Shown here in pieces: positions 16,609-24,338 of a stretch of 64,000 nucleotides of DNA. The first letter of the stretch is position 1, and each line of letters starts with the position of its first letter. Made by a program: the position numbers and the translations under genes. Source of the DNA: Streptomyces coacervatus (GTDB lineage Bacteria > Actinomycetota > Actinomycetes > Streptomycetales > Streptomycetaceae). The stretch spans positions 434,001 to 498,000 of the forward strand of contig NZ_JARHTP010000005.1 of assembly GCF_029223485.1 (NCBI RefSeq). The letters run 5' to 3'. The notes under the pieces were generated by a model. The model was not told where the DNA came from, did no database searches, and saw nothing but the letters and a program-made list of their open reading frames with translations.

Positions 16609-16714
16609 TAGGCCAACGAATGTTTGCCAACAAGTGTTGACTCCCTGCGAGAGCTCTCGCTACCGTTGTCAACAAGCGTTGGCAAACGCTCGTTGGCAAA
16701 CAATCGTTGGTAAC
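16609..16714. promoter_or_regulatory. TetR operator array between divergent genes
   Basis: On the right, CGTTGGCAAAC-type units start at 16677, 16691 and 16705, an exact 14-bp period. On the left the same unit occurs on the other strand (TGTTTGCCAACA at 16621-16632, CCAACG beside it). The two 29-base halves match as inverted copies at about 24 positions. The perfect 14-bp palindrome GCGAGAGCTCTCGC (16647-16660) lies at the centre. Confidence 0.7.
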
Positions 16715-16725
16715 TGGAGGTCACC

Positions 16726-18168
16726 ATGAACGGCACCACCGACCGCTCCGTGATCGTCGTCGGCTCCGGCCCCGCAGGACTTCTGCTGGCCGGCGACCTC
16801 GCCACCGCCGGTGTCCCCGTCACCCTCCTCGAAAAGCGCCCGCACAAGATCAGCAACCTCTCCCGCGCCTTCGTCCTGCACGCCCGCACCCTTGAACAGC
16901 TCGACGCCCGCGGTCTCGCCGACGGCCTGGAGTCCATCGGCCGCCGCCTCGACAGCCTCCGCCTCTTCGGCCGCCTCACCGTCGAACTCGGCACGCTGCA
17001 CTCCCGCTTCAACCACCTCCTCGTCATCCCGCAGTACGAGGTGGAGAAGGTCCTGCAGCGCCGCGCCGTCGAGGCGGGCGTGGAGTTCCGGTACGAGACC
17101 GAGGTGACCGGGCTCGCCCAGGACGCGGACGGAGTGACGGTCGAGGTCCGCGGCCCCGGCGGGGCGGTGGGCAGCCTGCGGGCCCCGTACGTCGTCGGCA
17201 CCGACGGCATGCGCAGCGCCGTGCGCGACGCGATCGGGCAGCCCTTCCCCGGCCGCTCCGCCATCCGTTCCGTCGTCCTCGCGGACGTACGGCTGGCCGA
17301 GGAGCCCGAGAACCTGCTGACCGTCAACGCGGTCGGTGACGCCTTCGCCTTCCTCGCGCCGTTCGGCGACGGCTACTACCGCGTCATCGCCTGGAACCGC
17401 GCCCGCAATGTCCCCGACAGCGAGCCCCTCGACCTCGACGAGGTCAAGGAGGTCACCCGGCTCGCCCTCGGCCGCGACTTCGGTATGCACGAGGCCCGCT
17501 GGATGTCCCGCTTCCACAGCGACGAACGCCAGGCGCCCGCCTACCGCGTGGGCCGCGTCTTCCTCGCCGGGGATGCCGCGCACGTCCACACCCCGGCCGG
17601 CGGCCAGGGCATGAACACCGGTCTGCAGGACGCGGCCAACCTGAGCTGGAAGCTGGCCGCCGTCGTCCAGGGCCACGCGGACGCGGCCCTCCTCGACACC
17701 TACCAGGCCGAGCGCCACCCCGTCGGCAGGTCCGTGCTGCGCAGCAGCGGCGGCATCGTCCGCCTCGCGATGGCCAAGCGCCCCTGGGAACTTGCGCTGC
17801 GGGCCGCGCTCACCACCTTCCTCGACACCGTCGCCCCGGCCCGCCGCAGGATGGCCGAGCAGATCACCGGCATCGGCTACAAGTACGCGGCCCCTCGCGG
17901 CACCCACCGCCTCACCGGCACCCGAGTCCCGGACGTGGCCCTGGAGGGCGGCCGCCTCTACGAGGCCCTGCGCGGCGGCCGGTTCGTACTGATCACCCCG
18001 CAGGCCTACGAGGACCAGGGCACCCGCAAGGACCGGCTGACCGTGGAGCGCTGGGCGGGCGACCGGCGTACGACCGTCCTGGTCCGCCCCGACGGATACG
18101 TGGCCTGGGCGGCGGACGGCGCGGACCCGCAGGCGATCGAGACGGCGCTCGCCGCTCACATGGGGTGA
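16726..18168 (+). CDS. FAD-dependent aromatic-ring monooxygenase
   Basis: Protein of 480 residues of the class A flavoprotein hydroxylases (FAD_binding_3, PheA/TfdB/Rox type). The N-terminal dinucleotide motif is VVGSGPAGLLLAGDLA (residues 11-26), the DG motif is VVGTDGMRSAVRDAIG (near 160), and the GD motif is RVFLAGDAAHVHTPAGGQG (near 280). GGAGG lies 5 bases before the ATG. Such enzymes hydroxylate phenolic or polyketide substrates with NADPH and oxygen, and some inactivate antibiotics such as rifamycins. Control by the divergent TetR suggests induction by an aromatic compound. The substrate cannot be read from sequence. Confidence 0.88.
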   Translation: MNGTTDRSVIVVGSGPAGLLLAGDLATAGVPVTLLEKRPHKISNLSRAFVLHARTLEQLDARGLADGLESIGRRLDSLRLFGRLTVELGTLHSRFNHLLVIPQYEVEKVLQRRAVEAGVEFRYETEVTGLAQDADGVTVEVRGPGGAVGSLRAPYVVGTDGMRSAVRDAIGQPFPGRSAIRSVVLADVRLAEEPENLLTVNAVGDAFAFLAPFGDGYYRVIAWNRARNVPDSEPLDLDEVKEVTRLALGRDFGMHEARWMSRFHSDERQAPAYRVGRVFLAGDAAHVHTPAGGQGMNTGLQDAANLSWKLAAVVQGHADAALLDTYQAERHPVGRSVLRSSGGIVRLAMAKRPWELALRAALTTFLDTVAPARRRMAEQITGIGYKYAAPRGTHRLTGTRVPDVALEGGRLYEALRGGRFVLITPQAYEDQGTRKDRLTVERWAGDRRTTVLVRPDGYVAWAADGADPQAIETALAAHMG

Positions 18169-18176
18169 GCAGATCA

Positions 18177-18211
18177 TTCAGTTCTACTGAAAGGAATGCT
18201 CGAAAACATTC
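18177..18211. promoter_or_regulatory. Dyad-rich leader of the EamA gene
   Basis: TTCAGT-TCT-ACTGAA (18177-18191) is a perfect palindrome and GAATG-N8-CATTC (18194-18211) a second dyad, in an AT-rich patch between the monooxygenase and EamA genes. They may be operators for the transporter promoter, possibly bound by the downstream LysR protein. Confidence 0.4.
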
Positions 18212-18280
18212 GATGGACGTGACATGTTCCGCGCTGCGACGGTGGATCCACCGAGATCACCGACCAGCGAAAGGACCTTT

Positions 18281-19219
18281 GTGGCTCTCGCCCTCCGCCG
18301 CACAACCTTCCGTACCACCTCCCGTGCCACCTCCCGCACCACCGCCCCTCTCCTCGGGCTCGTCCTCGCCGCGCTCGCCACCGTCGTCTGGTCCGGCAGC
18401 TTCGTCACCTCCAGGGCCCTGCACGACAGCGTGCCGCCGGTGCAGCAGGCGTTCTGGCGGTGGGTGGTGGCGTTGGTGGCGGTGGCACCGTTCGGGGCCC
18501 GACAGGCCTGGCGGCAACGGGATCTGATCCGGCGTCACTTCGGCTTCGTACTGCTCGCCTCGCTCCTCGGGGTCGCGGTCTACAACACCCTCGTGAACCA
18601 AGCAGGGTTGACCACCCGGGCCGCCGACATGGGCATGATCATGGCCGCTTCGCCGGTGCTGATGGCGGTGTTCGAGCGGATGGGAGGCGTACGGCTGGGT
18701 GCGCGGCGGGTCGCCGGGCTGCTGACGGCGTGCGCGGGGGTGGTGCTCCTGGTCGGCGGCGGGGCGGCTCACGGCGGAGGCGCAGATCGAGGCAGCGTCT
18801 CCGGTGACCTCTGGATGATCGCCGCGGCCTGCTGCTTCGGGTCCTACAGCGCCCTGTTGCGACGGCGACCGGCCGAACTCGGCGGTACGGCCTTCCTGTT
18901 CACGACCTTCCTCCTGGGGACGGCGATGCTGCTGCCCGCCCAGGCCGTGAGCCTCACCGTCCAGGGCGGCTTCGCGCCGACCTCCGGGACCGTGCTCCCG
19001 CTCCTCTATGTCGGCGTGGCCTCCTCCGCCGTTGCGTTCTTCGCCTGGAACAAGGCGGTCTCCCTGATCGGCGCGGCCCGCGCGGGCGTCGTCTACTACC
19101 TGCAGCCGGTGTGTGTGGCCCTGCTGTCCTGGGCGGTGCTCGGCGAGCGGGTGGGGCCGGCCCAGCTGCTGTGCATGGCGTTGATCCTCGGCGGGGTGAT
19201 GCTGGGGGCCGCCGTATAG
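18281..19219 (+). CDS. EamA/DMT-family transporter
   Basis: Ten-helix membrane protein of 312 residues made of two EamA repeats: LGLVLAALATVVWSGSF opens the first and LWMIAAACCFGSYSALL the second. The family exports amino acids, metabolites or drugs. The GTG at 18281 has GAAAGGA 5 bases upstream and gives a normal cytoplasmic N-terminus; an ATG at 18224 would add 19 residues. A LysR gene follows 9 bases after the stop, a common pairing in which the regulator controls the exporter. The substrate is unknown. Confidence 0.85.
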   Translation: MALALRRTTFRTTSRATSRTTAPLLGLVLAALATVVWSGSFVTSRALHDSVPPVQQAFWRWVVALVAVAPFGARQAWRQRDLIRRHFGFVLLASLLGVAVYNTLVNQAGLTTRAADMGMIMAASPVLMAVFERMGGVRLGARRVAGLLTACAGVVLLVGGGAAHGGGADRGSVSGDLWMIAAACCFGSYSALLRRRPAELGGTAFLFTTFLLGTAMLLPAQAVSLTVQGGFAPTSGTVLPLLYVGVASSAVAFFAWNKAVSLIGAARAGVVYYLQPVCVALLSWAVLGERVGPAQLLCMALILGGVMLGAAV

Positions 19220-19228
19220 GTTGCCGCC

Positions 19229-20137
19229 ATGGCCGACTGGGACATCCGGAAACTGCAGATCCTGCGGACGCTGCGGGAGCAGGGCACCGTGACGGCGACC
19301 GCCGAGGCGCTGCGGATGACCCCGTCGGCCGTGTCCCAGCAGCTGACGAACCTCGCCAAGCAGCTGGGGGTGCCGCTGCTGGAGGCACAGGGGCGGCGGG
19401 TGCGGCTGACGGATGCGGCGCGGCTCGTGCTGCGGCACGCGGAGGCCGTGTTCGAGCAACTGGAGCGGGCGGACGCCGAGTTGGCGGCCTATGCCCACGG
19501 CGAGGTGGGGGAGGTGCGGGTCGGGGCGTTCTCCACCGCCGTGCCCGCCCTCGTCGTACCCGCCGTACGGGCGCTGCGGGCCACGCACCCCGGGGTGCGA
19601 GTGCGGGTGCGGGAGGCGGAGGCCGGGGAGGCGTACGAACTGCTGGCCGCCGGGGACGTCGATCTCGCGCTGTCCCTCGCCGCGCAGGCCCCGACGGCGG
19701 CCGACCCCCGTTTCACCCGCGTCCCGCTGCTCGCCGACCCCCTCGACGTCGCCCTGCCCCGCGAGCACCCGCTCGCCTCCGCCGACGGGCTGCGGCTGGC
19801 CGACCTCGCGGAGGAGGACTGGATCTTCGGCGGGAGCGGGCCCTGGTCCGACATCACGCGCGGGGCCTGCGAGGCGGCCGGGTTCAGTCCCGTCCAGGGG
19901 CATTCGGCGGCCGGGTGGACGGCGATCCTGGCGATGGTCGAGGCCGGGATGGGCGTCGCGCTCGTCCCGCGCATGGCGGCCGTCGGGAGGGAGGGCGTGG
20001 CGATGCGGGAGCCGGCCGCGGACCGTCCGCACCGGCACGTGGTGGCGGCCGTACGGAAGGGGGCCGGGGAGGGGGCGGCGGTGGGGCGGGTGCTGGAGGC
20101 GTTGCGGGAAGCGGCTGAGCTTCAGCTCTCGAAGTAG
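19229..20137 (+). CDS. LysR-family regulator
   Basis: Protein of 302 residues. The N-terminal helix-turn-helix spans about residues 5-62 (QGTVTATAEALRMTPSAVSQ), and the periplasmic-binding-like effector domain starts near residue 90 (GEVRVGAFSTAVPALVVPAV). It is co-directional with and 9 bases from the EamA exporter, so it probably regulates that gene in response to the exported metabolite. The last 16 bases overlap the end of the convergent SDR gene. It looks intact. Confidence 0.87.
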   Translation: MADWDIRKLQILRTLREQGTVTATAEALRMTPSAVSQQLTNLAKQLGVPLLEAQGRRVRLTDAARLVLRHAEAVFEQLERADAELAAYAHGEVGEVRVGAFSTAVPALVVPAVRALRATHPGVRVRVREAEAGEAYELLAAGDVDLALSLAAQAPTAADPRFTRVPLLADPLDVALPREHPLASADGLRLADLAEEDWIFGGSGPWSDITRGACEAAGFSPVQGHSAAGWTAILAMVEAGMGVALVPRMAAVGREGVAMREPAADRPHRHVVAAVRKGAGEGAAVGRVLEALREAAELQLSK

Positions 20138-21018
20138 TGGCCCTCCTCCAGGTCCTCGATCAGTCCCGGCCCTGTCGGCTCCCAGCCCAGCCACTTGCGG
20201 GTCAGGGCGTTCGACGCCGGTACGTCGAGGGCGGCGACGGTGGCCAGCCAGCCGAAGTGGGCCTCGGCCTCCTCGGGGGCGATGGACCGGACCGGCACGT
20301 CCAGGTGGCGGCCGATGACCGCGGCTAGATCGCGGAACGGGACGCCCTCGTCGCCGACGGCGTGCAGACGCGAGCCCGCGGTTGCCGACTCCAGGCCGAG
20401 CCGGACCAGACGGGCGGCGTCCGAGCGGTGCACGGCGGCCCAGCGGTTGGCGCCGTCGCCGACGTAGGCCGCGAAGCCCTTCTCGCGGGCGGTGGCGATC
20501 AGCATCGGGACGAAGCCGTGGTCGCCCCGGTCGTGCACGGACGGGGAGAACCGGGCGGACATCGAGCGGACCCCGCGGTCGGCCAGCGCGAGGGCCATGG
20601 CCTCGCTGCGTCCCCGCAGCGCCCCGAACGACCCCGGCACGGGGGTGTCCTCCTCCGTACCGACCGTGCCCGGCTGGAGCAGCGCCGTGCCCGAGGCGAC
20701 GATGAAGGGCTTCCCCGAGCCGTCGAGGACGGCCCCGATCGTCTCGATCGCCCGCCGGTCGGCGGCGTACCCGGCTTCGATGTCCGAGAAGTCGTGGATG
20801 AAGGCGAGGTGGGCGACGCCGTCGGCGGCGGCCGCCCCCTCGGCCAGGCTGTCCGGGTCCTCCAGCGAGCCCCGGTGCACCTCGGCTCCGGCGGCGGTCA
20901 GCGCTGCCGCGGAGGCGTCGGAGCGGGCGAGGCCGATGACCCCGTGGCCGGCGTCGAGGAGTTCACGGACGACGGCCGAGCCGATGAAACCGGAGGCACC
21001 GGTGACGAATACGCGCAT
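20122..21018 (-). CDS. NAD(P)-binding epimerase-like SDR protein
   Basis: Protein of 298 residues of the atypical extended SDR group. The N-terminal motif is VTGASGFIGSAVVRELL (residues 4-20), with an acidic/Arg cofactor region ARSDASA next. The usual active-site Tyr-x-x-x-Lys is not obvious: the aligned segment reads FGALRGRSEAM. The ATG at 21018 has GGAAGG 7 bases upstream. It is divergent from the LysR gene at 21144, which probably controls it. The reaction is unknown; annotation as NAD-dependent epimerase/dehydratase is a family-level call only. Confidence 0.8.
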   Translation of the reverse strand: MRVFVTGASGFIGSAVVRELLDAGHGVIGLARSDASAAALTAAGAEVHRGSLEDPDSLAEGAAAADGVAHLAFIHDFSDIEAGYAADRRAIETIGAVLDGSGKPFIVASGTALLQPGTVGTEEDTPVPGSFGALRGRSEAMALALADRGVRSMSARFSPSVHDRGDHGFVPMLIATAREKGFAAYVGDGANRWAAVHRSDAARLVRLGLESATAGSRLHAVGDEGVPFRDLAAVIGRHLDVPVRSIAPEEAEAHFGWLATVAALDVPASNALTRKWLGWEPTGPGLIEDLEEGHYFES

Positions 21019-21143
21019 GATGCGGCCTTCCAGGAAGGGGGAGTGGATGTGCTCCCATCGTCCGGAGGGGGCGGGGTCCGCGTCCAAAGCCTCTTTCGCA
21101 TCGGGCAATACGCTTCGGGCATCACCACAGGTAGATTGGGTCC

Positions 21144-22028
21144 GTGGCCGACCTAGACCTGCGCCTGGTCCGGTACTTCACCGCCGTTGCGGAACACCGC
21201 CACTTCGGCAGGGCCGCCGAGGCGCTGCACATCACCCAGCCGTCCCTGAGCCGGCAGATCGCCCGTCTGGAACACCAGGTGGGCGCCCGGCTCCTCGACC
21301 GCACCTCGCGGGGCACCCGGCTGACGGAGGCCGGGGAGGTGTTCCGGTCGCGCGCCGAGGCGCTGCTGCGTGCCGCCGCGCAGTCCGTCGCCGAGACCCG
21401 GGCGGCGGCCGAGCCCAGCCGCTTCACCGTCGGCTACACGGCCGGGATCATCGTCACCCCGGCGGTGCGCGAGCTGCGCCACCGGCACCCGGACGCCGAC
21501 GTACGGTCCGTGCACATGGACTGGGGCGAGGAGCGTGCGGCCCTGCTGGCTCATCGGGTGGACGCCGTGGTGGCCCGACTGCCCTTCCCCACCGACGGGT
21601 TGGAGGTGACCGTGCTCTACGACGAGCCCAGGGTCCTGGTCGTCCCCCTCGACCACCGCCTGGCCGGCAAGGAGTCCGTCACCGTCGACGACATCGCCGG
21701 CGAACCCCTGCCCCGGCTGGCCGGTGCCGACCCCGCCTGGAGCGACTACTGGCGCCTGGAGCCCCGGCCGGACGGCAGCCGGGCGCCCGACGGGCCCGTC
21801 ATCCATGACCTGGAGGACAAGTTCGAGGTCGTCGCCGACGGACAGGCCGTGGTCGTCGCGGTCGACGGGCGGGAAAGGCAACTGCGCCCCGACCTCACCA
21901 CCGTCCCGCTGCACGGCGTCGAGCCCAGCCATGTCGCCCTGGCCACCCGGGCCGGCGACCGCGGCCGACTCGTGGCGGACTTCCGCAAGTGCGCGCGCAG
22001 CCACCTCACGGGCACCGACCCGCGATAG
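21144..22028 (+). CDS. LysR-family regulator
   Basis: Protein of 294 residues from a GTG start. The helix-turn-helix (EHRHFGRAAEALHITQPSLS, about residues 17-36) and following wing are textbook LysR, close to the CbbR/BenM-like class. The effector-binding domain begins near residue 90 (RFTVGYTAGIIVTPAV). It is divergent from the SDR gene across 125 bases, the classic LysR arrangement. The sigma-factor gene follows 50 bases downstream on the same strand with its own strong ribosome site. Confidence 0.87.
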   Translation: MADLDLRLVRYFTAVAEHRHFGRAAEALHITQPSLSRQIARLEHQVGARLLDRTSRGTRLTEAGEVFRSRAEALLRAAAQSVAETRAAAEPSRFTVGYTAGIIVTPAVRELRHRHPDADVRSVHMDWGEERAALLAHRVDAVVARLPFPTDGLEVTVLYDEPRVLVVPLDHRLAGKESVTVDDIAGEPLPRLAGADPAWSDYWRLEPRPDGSRAPDGPVIHDLEDKFEVVADGQAVVVAVDGRERQLRPDLTTVPLHGVEPSHVALATRAGDRGRLVADFRKCARSHLTGTDPR

Positions 22029-22078
22029 CGTCACCCCGTCCCCGCGTGACGCAACACCCGGACCCCCGGAGGTGCCCC

Positions 22079-23386
22079 GTGGTCGCCGACATCTGCGCGG
22101 TCTGTGGAAAGCCGCTTCCCGCCCGGAACGGCCGCACGGGCCGCAGCTCCGTGTACTGCTCCGCCGCCTGCCGCCAGAAGGCCTACCGGGGTCGGCAGCA
22201 CACCGGAGCGAGCGTGCAGGGCCTGATCGAGGACATCGGGCGCCGGGTGAAGGAGCTGGTGCCGCAGCCGGCCTCCGTCCTGTACTCGGGGGCGACCGAG
22301 CTGTCGGCCGCGGTCGCGCAGCTGCGGCGCATCGCCCGGGTCGCCCGGGACAGCGCGAACGATTCCGTCACACGGGCTCCCGTGACGGAACGCCCCGGCA
22401 CGCCGTCCGCCCTGACCGAGGCCGACTTCGCCGCCCTCACCGAGTCCCACCGCCGCGAGATCCACGTCCACTGCTACCGCATGACCGGCTCCTACGACGA
22501 CGCCGAGGATCTCGTACAGGAGACGTTCCTGCGGGCCTGGCGGGCCCGGGACGCCTTCGAGGGACGGGCCGGTGCCCGCACCTGGCTGTACCGCATCGCC
22601 ACCAACGCCTGCCTCGACTTCCAGCGCCGCACGGCCCGCCGCCCGCAGCGCTACGAGCCGGTCCCCGGCATGAACCACGGCACCGGCGAGGCACCCGCCC
22701 GTATCACCTGGCTGCAGCCCTACCCCGACGACGAGCTGCCCACGGCCGACGCACAGCCCGAGGCCGCCGCCGTCTCCCGCGAGACCCTGGAGCTGGTCTT
22801 CCTCGCCGCCCTCCAGCATCTGCCGCCCCGCCAGCGCGCCGTGCTGATCCTGCGGGACGTGCTCGGCCTGACCGCCGCCGAGACCGCCGAGGCCCTCGAC
22901 CTGACGGTGGCCTCCGCCAACAGCGCCCTGCAGCGCGCCCGCCCCACCCTCCGCGACCACCTGCCCCGACGGCGCGCCGACTGGACCGCCACCGAGCCCA
23001 CCGAGGCCCAACGCGCCGCCCTGCAGCGGTACATGACCGCCGTCGAACACCTCGACTTCGCCGCGATGACCGACCTGCTGAGCAAGGACGTCACGCTCAC
23101 CATGCCGCCCAACCCGTTCTGGTTCACCGGCCGCGACGCCCTCGTCGACTTCGTCCGCCCCAGCCTCGACCCGGCGTCCCCGATGTTCTTCGGCCACTGG
23201 CGCTCCCTGCCCGCCCGCGCCAACGGGCAGCTCGCGGCGGGCGGTTACGTCCGCAGGCCCGGCACGAACGTCCACCGCGCCCAGGTCCTCGACGTCCTCC
23301 GCTTCGACGCCGAGGACCGGATCGTGGAGATCACGTCCTTCGAGCCGCACCTGTTCCCGGCCTTCGGACTGCCGCTGCGGCTGTGA
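22079..23386 (+). CDS. ECF sigma factor with N-terminal zinc finger and C-terminal SnoaL-like domain
   Basis: Protein of 435 residues from a GTG with GGAGG 6 bases upstream. Residues 5-40 hold a four-Cys zinc-binding module (CAVCGKPL, then YCSAACRQKAYR). Sigma region 2 starts near residue 120 (HRREIHVHCYRMTGSYDDAED, given in part, then LVQETFLRAWRARD). Region 4 lies near 245-300 (LQHLPPRQRAVLILRDVLGL). A SnoaL/NTF2-like domain occupies about 310-435 (AALQRYMTAVEHLDFAAMTD). The sigma and SnoaL parts match ECF41-type groups, where the SnoaL tail controls activity instead of an anti-sigma factor. The zinc module fused in frame is unusual. The SDR gene 75 bases downstream is a likely target. Confidence 0.85.
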   Translation: MVADICAVCGKPLPARNGRTGRSSVYCSAACRQKAYRGRQHTGASVQGLIEDIGRRVKELVPQPASVLYSGATELSAAVAQLRRIARVARDSANDSVTRAPVTERPGTPSALTEADFAALTESHRREIHVHCYRMTGSYDDAEDLVQETFLRAWRARDAFEGRAGARTWLYRIATNACLDFQRRTARRPQRYEPVPGMNHGTGEAPARITWLQPYPDDELPTADAQPEAAAVSRETLELVFLAALQHLPPRQRAVLILRDVLGLTAAETAEALDLTVASANSALQRARPTLRDHLPRRRADWTATEPTEAQRAALQRYMTAVEHLDFAAMTDLLSKDVTLTMPPNPFWFTGRDALVDFVRPSLDPASPMFFGHWRSLPARANGQLAAGGYVRRPGTNVHRAQVLDVLRFDAEDRIVEITSFEPHLFPAFGLPLRL

Positions 23387-23461
23387 CCGATGAGCGGCCG
23401 GGGTGCCATGCGTCTGTATGGCCGACTCGTACGACACGACCCCACAATGGAGTTGATCACC

Positions 23462-24220
23462 ATGCTGCTCACCGACAGGACCGCGATCGTCTACGGCGCC
23501 GGAGGCTCGATCGGCGGTGCGGTCGCCCGCGCGTTCGCCGCCGAGGGCGCCCACGTCCACCTCGTCGGGCGCACCCGCGCGACGCTGGAGGCGGTGGCCG
23601 CCGACCTCAAGGACGCCGAGGTCGCCGTCGTGGACGCCCTGGACGAGGCGGCCGTGGAGGAGCATCTCGCGGGCGTCGGCGACGTCGACATCTCGTTCAA
23701 CCTCGTCACCCGCGGCGATGTGCAGGGCGCCCCGCTCACCGACATGCCCGTGGACGACTTCCTGCGGCCCGTGATCAACGGCGTCCGCGCGGGCTTCCTC
23801 ACCGCCCGCGGTGCCGCCCGCCGCATGGCCGAGCGCGGCTCCGGCGTGATCCTCACCCTCAACAGCGGCTCCGCGCACGGCAGTCCGATGATGGGCGGCA
23901 CGGGACCGGCCGATGCCGCCATCGACACGCTCGTACGGAATCTGGCGGTGGAGTGCGGTCCGCGCGGGGTGCGGGCCGTGGGGCTGTGGGCGGCCGGGGT
24001 GCCGGAGACCTTCACCGTGGAGAAGCTCTCCGCGGTCAACCCGGCCATCGACGAGGCCGCCGTCCAGGGCATCGTCGACAACCTCGCCGGGATGCGCCTG
24101 ACCCACCGCAACCCCACCCTCGCCGAGGTCGCGGCCACGGCCGTGTTCCTCGCCTCGGACCAGGCGGCCGGGATCACGGGCACGTTCGTCAACGTGACCG
24201 GCGGGATGGTCCTGCGCTGA
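23462..24220 (+). CDS. SDR-family protein lacking the usual catalytic Tyr and Lys
   Basis: Classical-size SDR of 252 residues with cofactor motif VYGAGGSIGGAVARAFAAEG (about residues 9-28) and the Arg-rich VGRTRATLEAV, which suggests NADP. The structural Asn-Ser segment (LTLNSGSAHG) is present. The catalytic Tyr-x-x-x-Lys is missing: the aligned stretch GGTGPADAAIDTLVRNLAVE has Thr and Asp there. The C-terminal TGTFVNVTGG is normal. The ATG at 23462 has GGAG 9 bases upstream; 23447 is possible. It lies just after the ECF gene, as oxidoreductases often do beside ECF41 factors. It may be a non-catalytic binding protein or use other residues. Confidence 0.82.
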   Translation: MLLTDRTAIVYGAGGSIGGAVARAFAAEGAHVHLVGRTRATLEAVAADLKDAEVAVVDALDEAAVEEHLAGVGDVDISFNLVTRGDVQGAPLTDMPVDDFLRPVINGVRAGFLTARGAARRMAERGSGVILTLNSGSAHGSPMMGGTGPADAAIDTLVRNLAVECGPRGVRAVGLWAAGVPETFTVEKLSAVNPAIDEAAVQGIVDNLAGMRLTHRNPTLAEVAATAVFLASDQAAGITGTFVNVTGGMVLR

Positions 24221-24228
24221 GGACAAGC

Positions 24229-24260
24229 GAGGGGCGCCCGGCACATCGCCGGACGCCCTC
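24229..24260. terminator. Terminator between convergent SDR and pepN genes
   Basis: GAGGGGCG-CCCGGC pairs with GCCGG-CGCCCTC with one bulge and one mismatch, 9 bases after the SDR stop. Confidence 0.6.
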
Positions 24261-24267
24261 ACCGCCC

Positions 24268-24329
24268 TAAAGGGGCGCGGGGAACTGCGCGACCAGCCAC
24301 TACGCAGCCGCAGACAACTGACGACCCAT
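24268..24329. repeat. Interspersed intergenic repeat, copy A
   Basis: The first 33 bases (from TAAAGGGGCGCGGGGAAC) are identical to 50705-50737, and similarity continues for about 30 more. A shortened relative occurs at 27576-27630. All three lie between genes. From memory, this motif is widespread in Streptomyces genomes. Confidence 0.7.
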
Positions 24330-24338
24330 CACGCCCCC

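Noticed and set aside
16598..16699. Extended N-terminus for the TetR protein.
   Set aside because: The extra residues would be encoded by the operator repeats, have no family counterpart, and a -10 box lies within this stretch.
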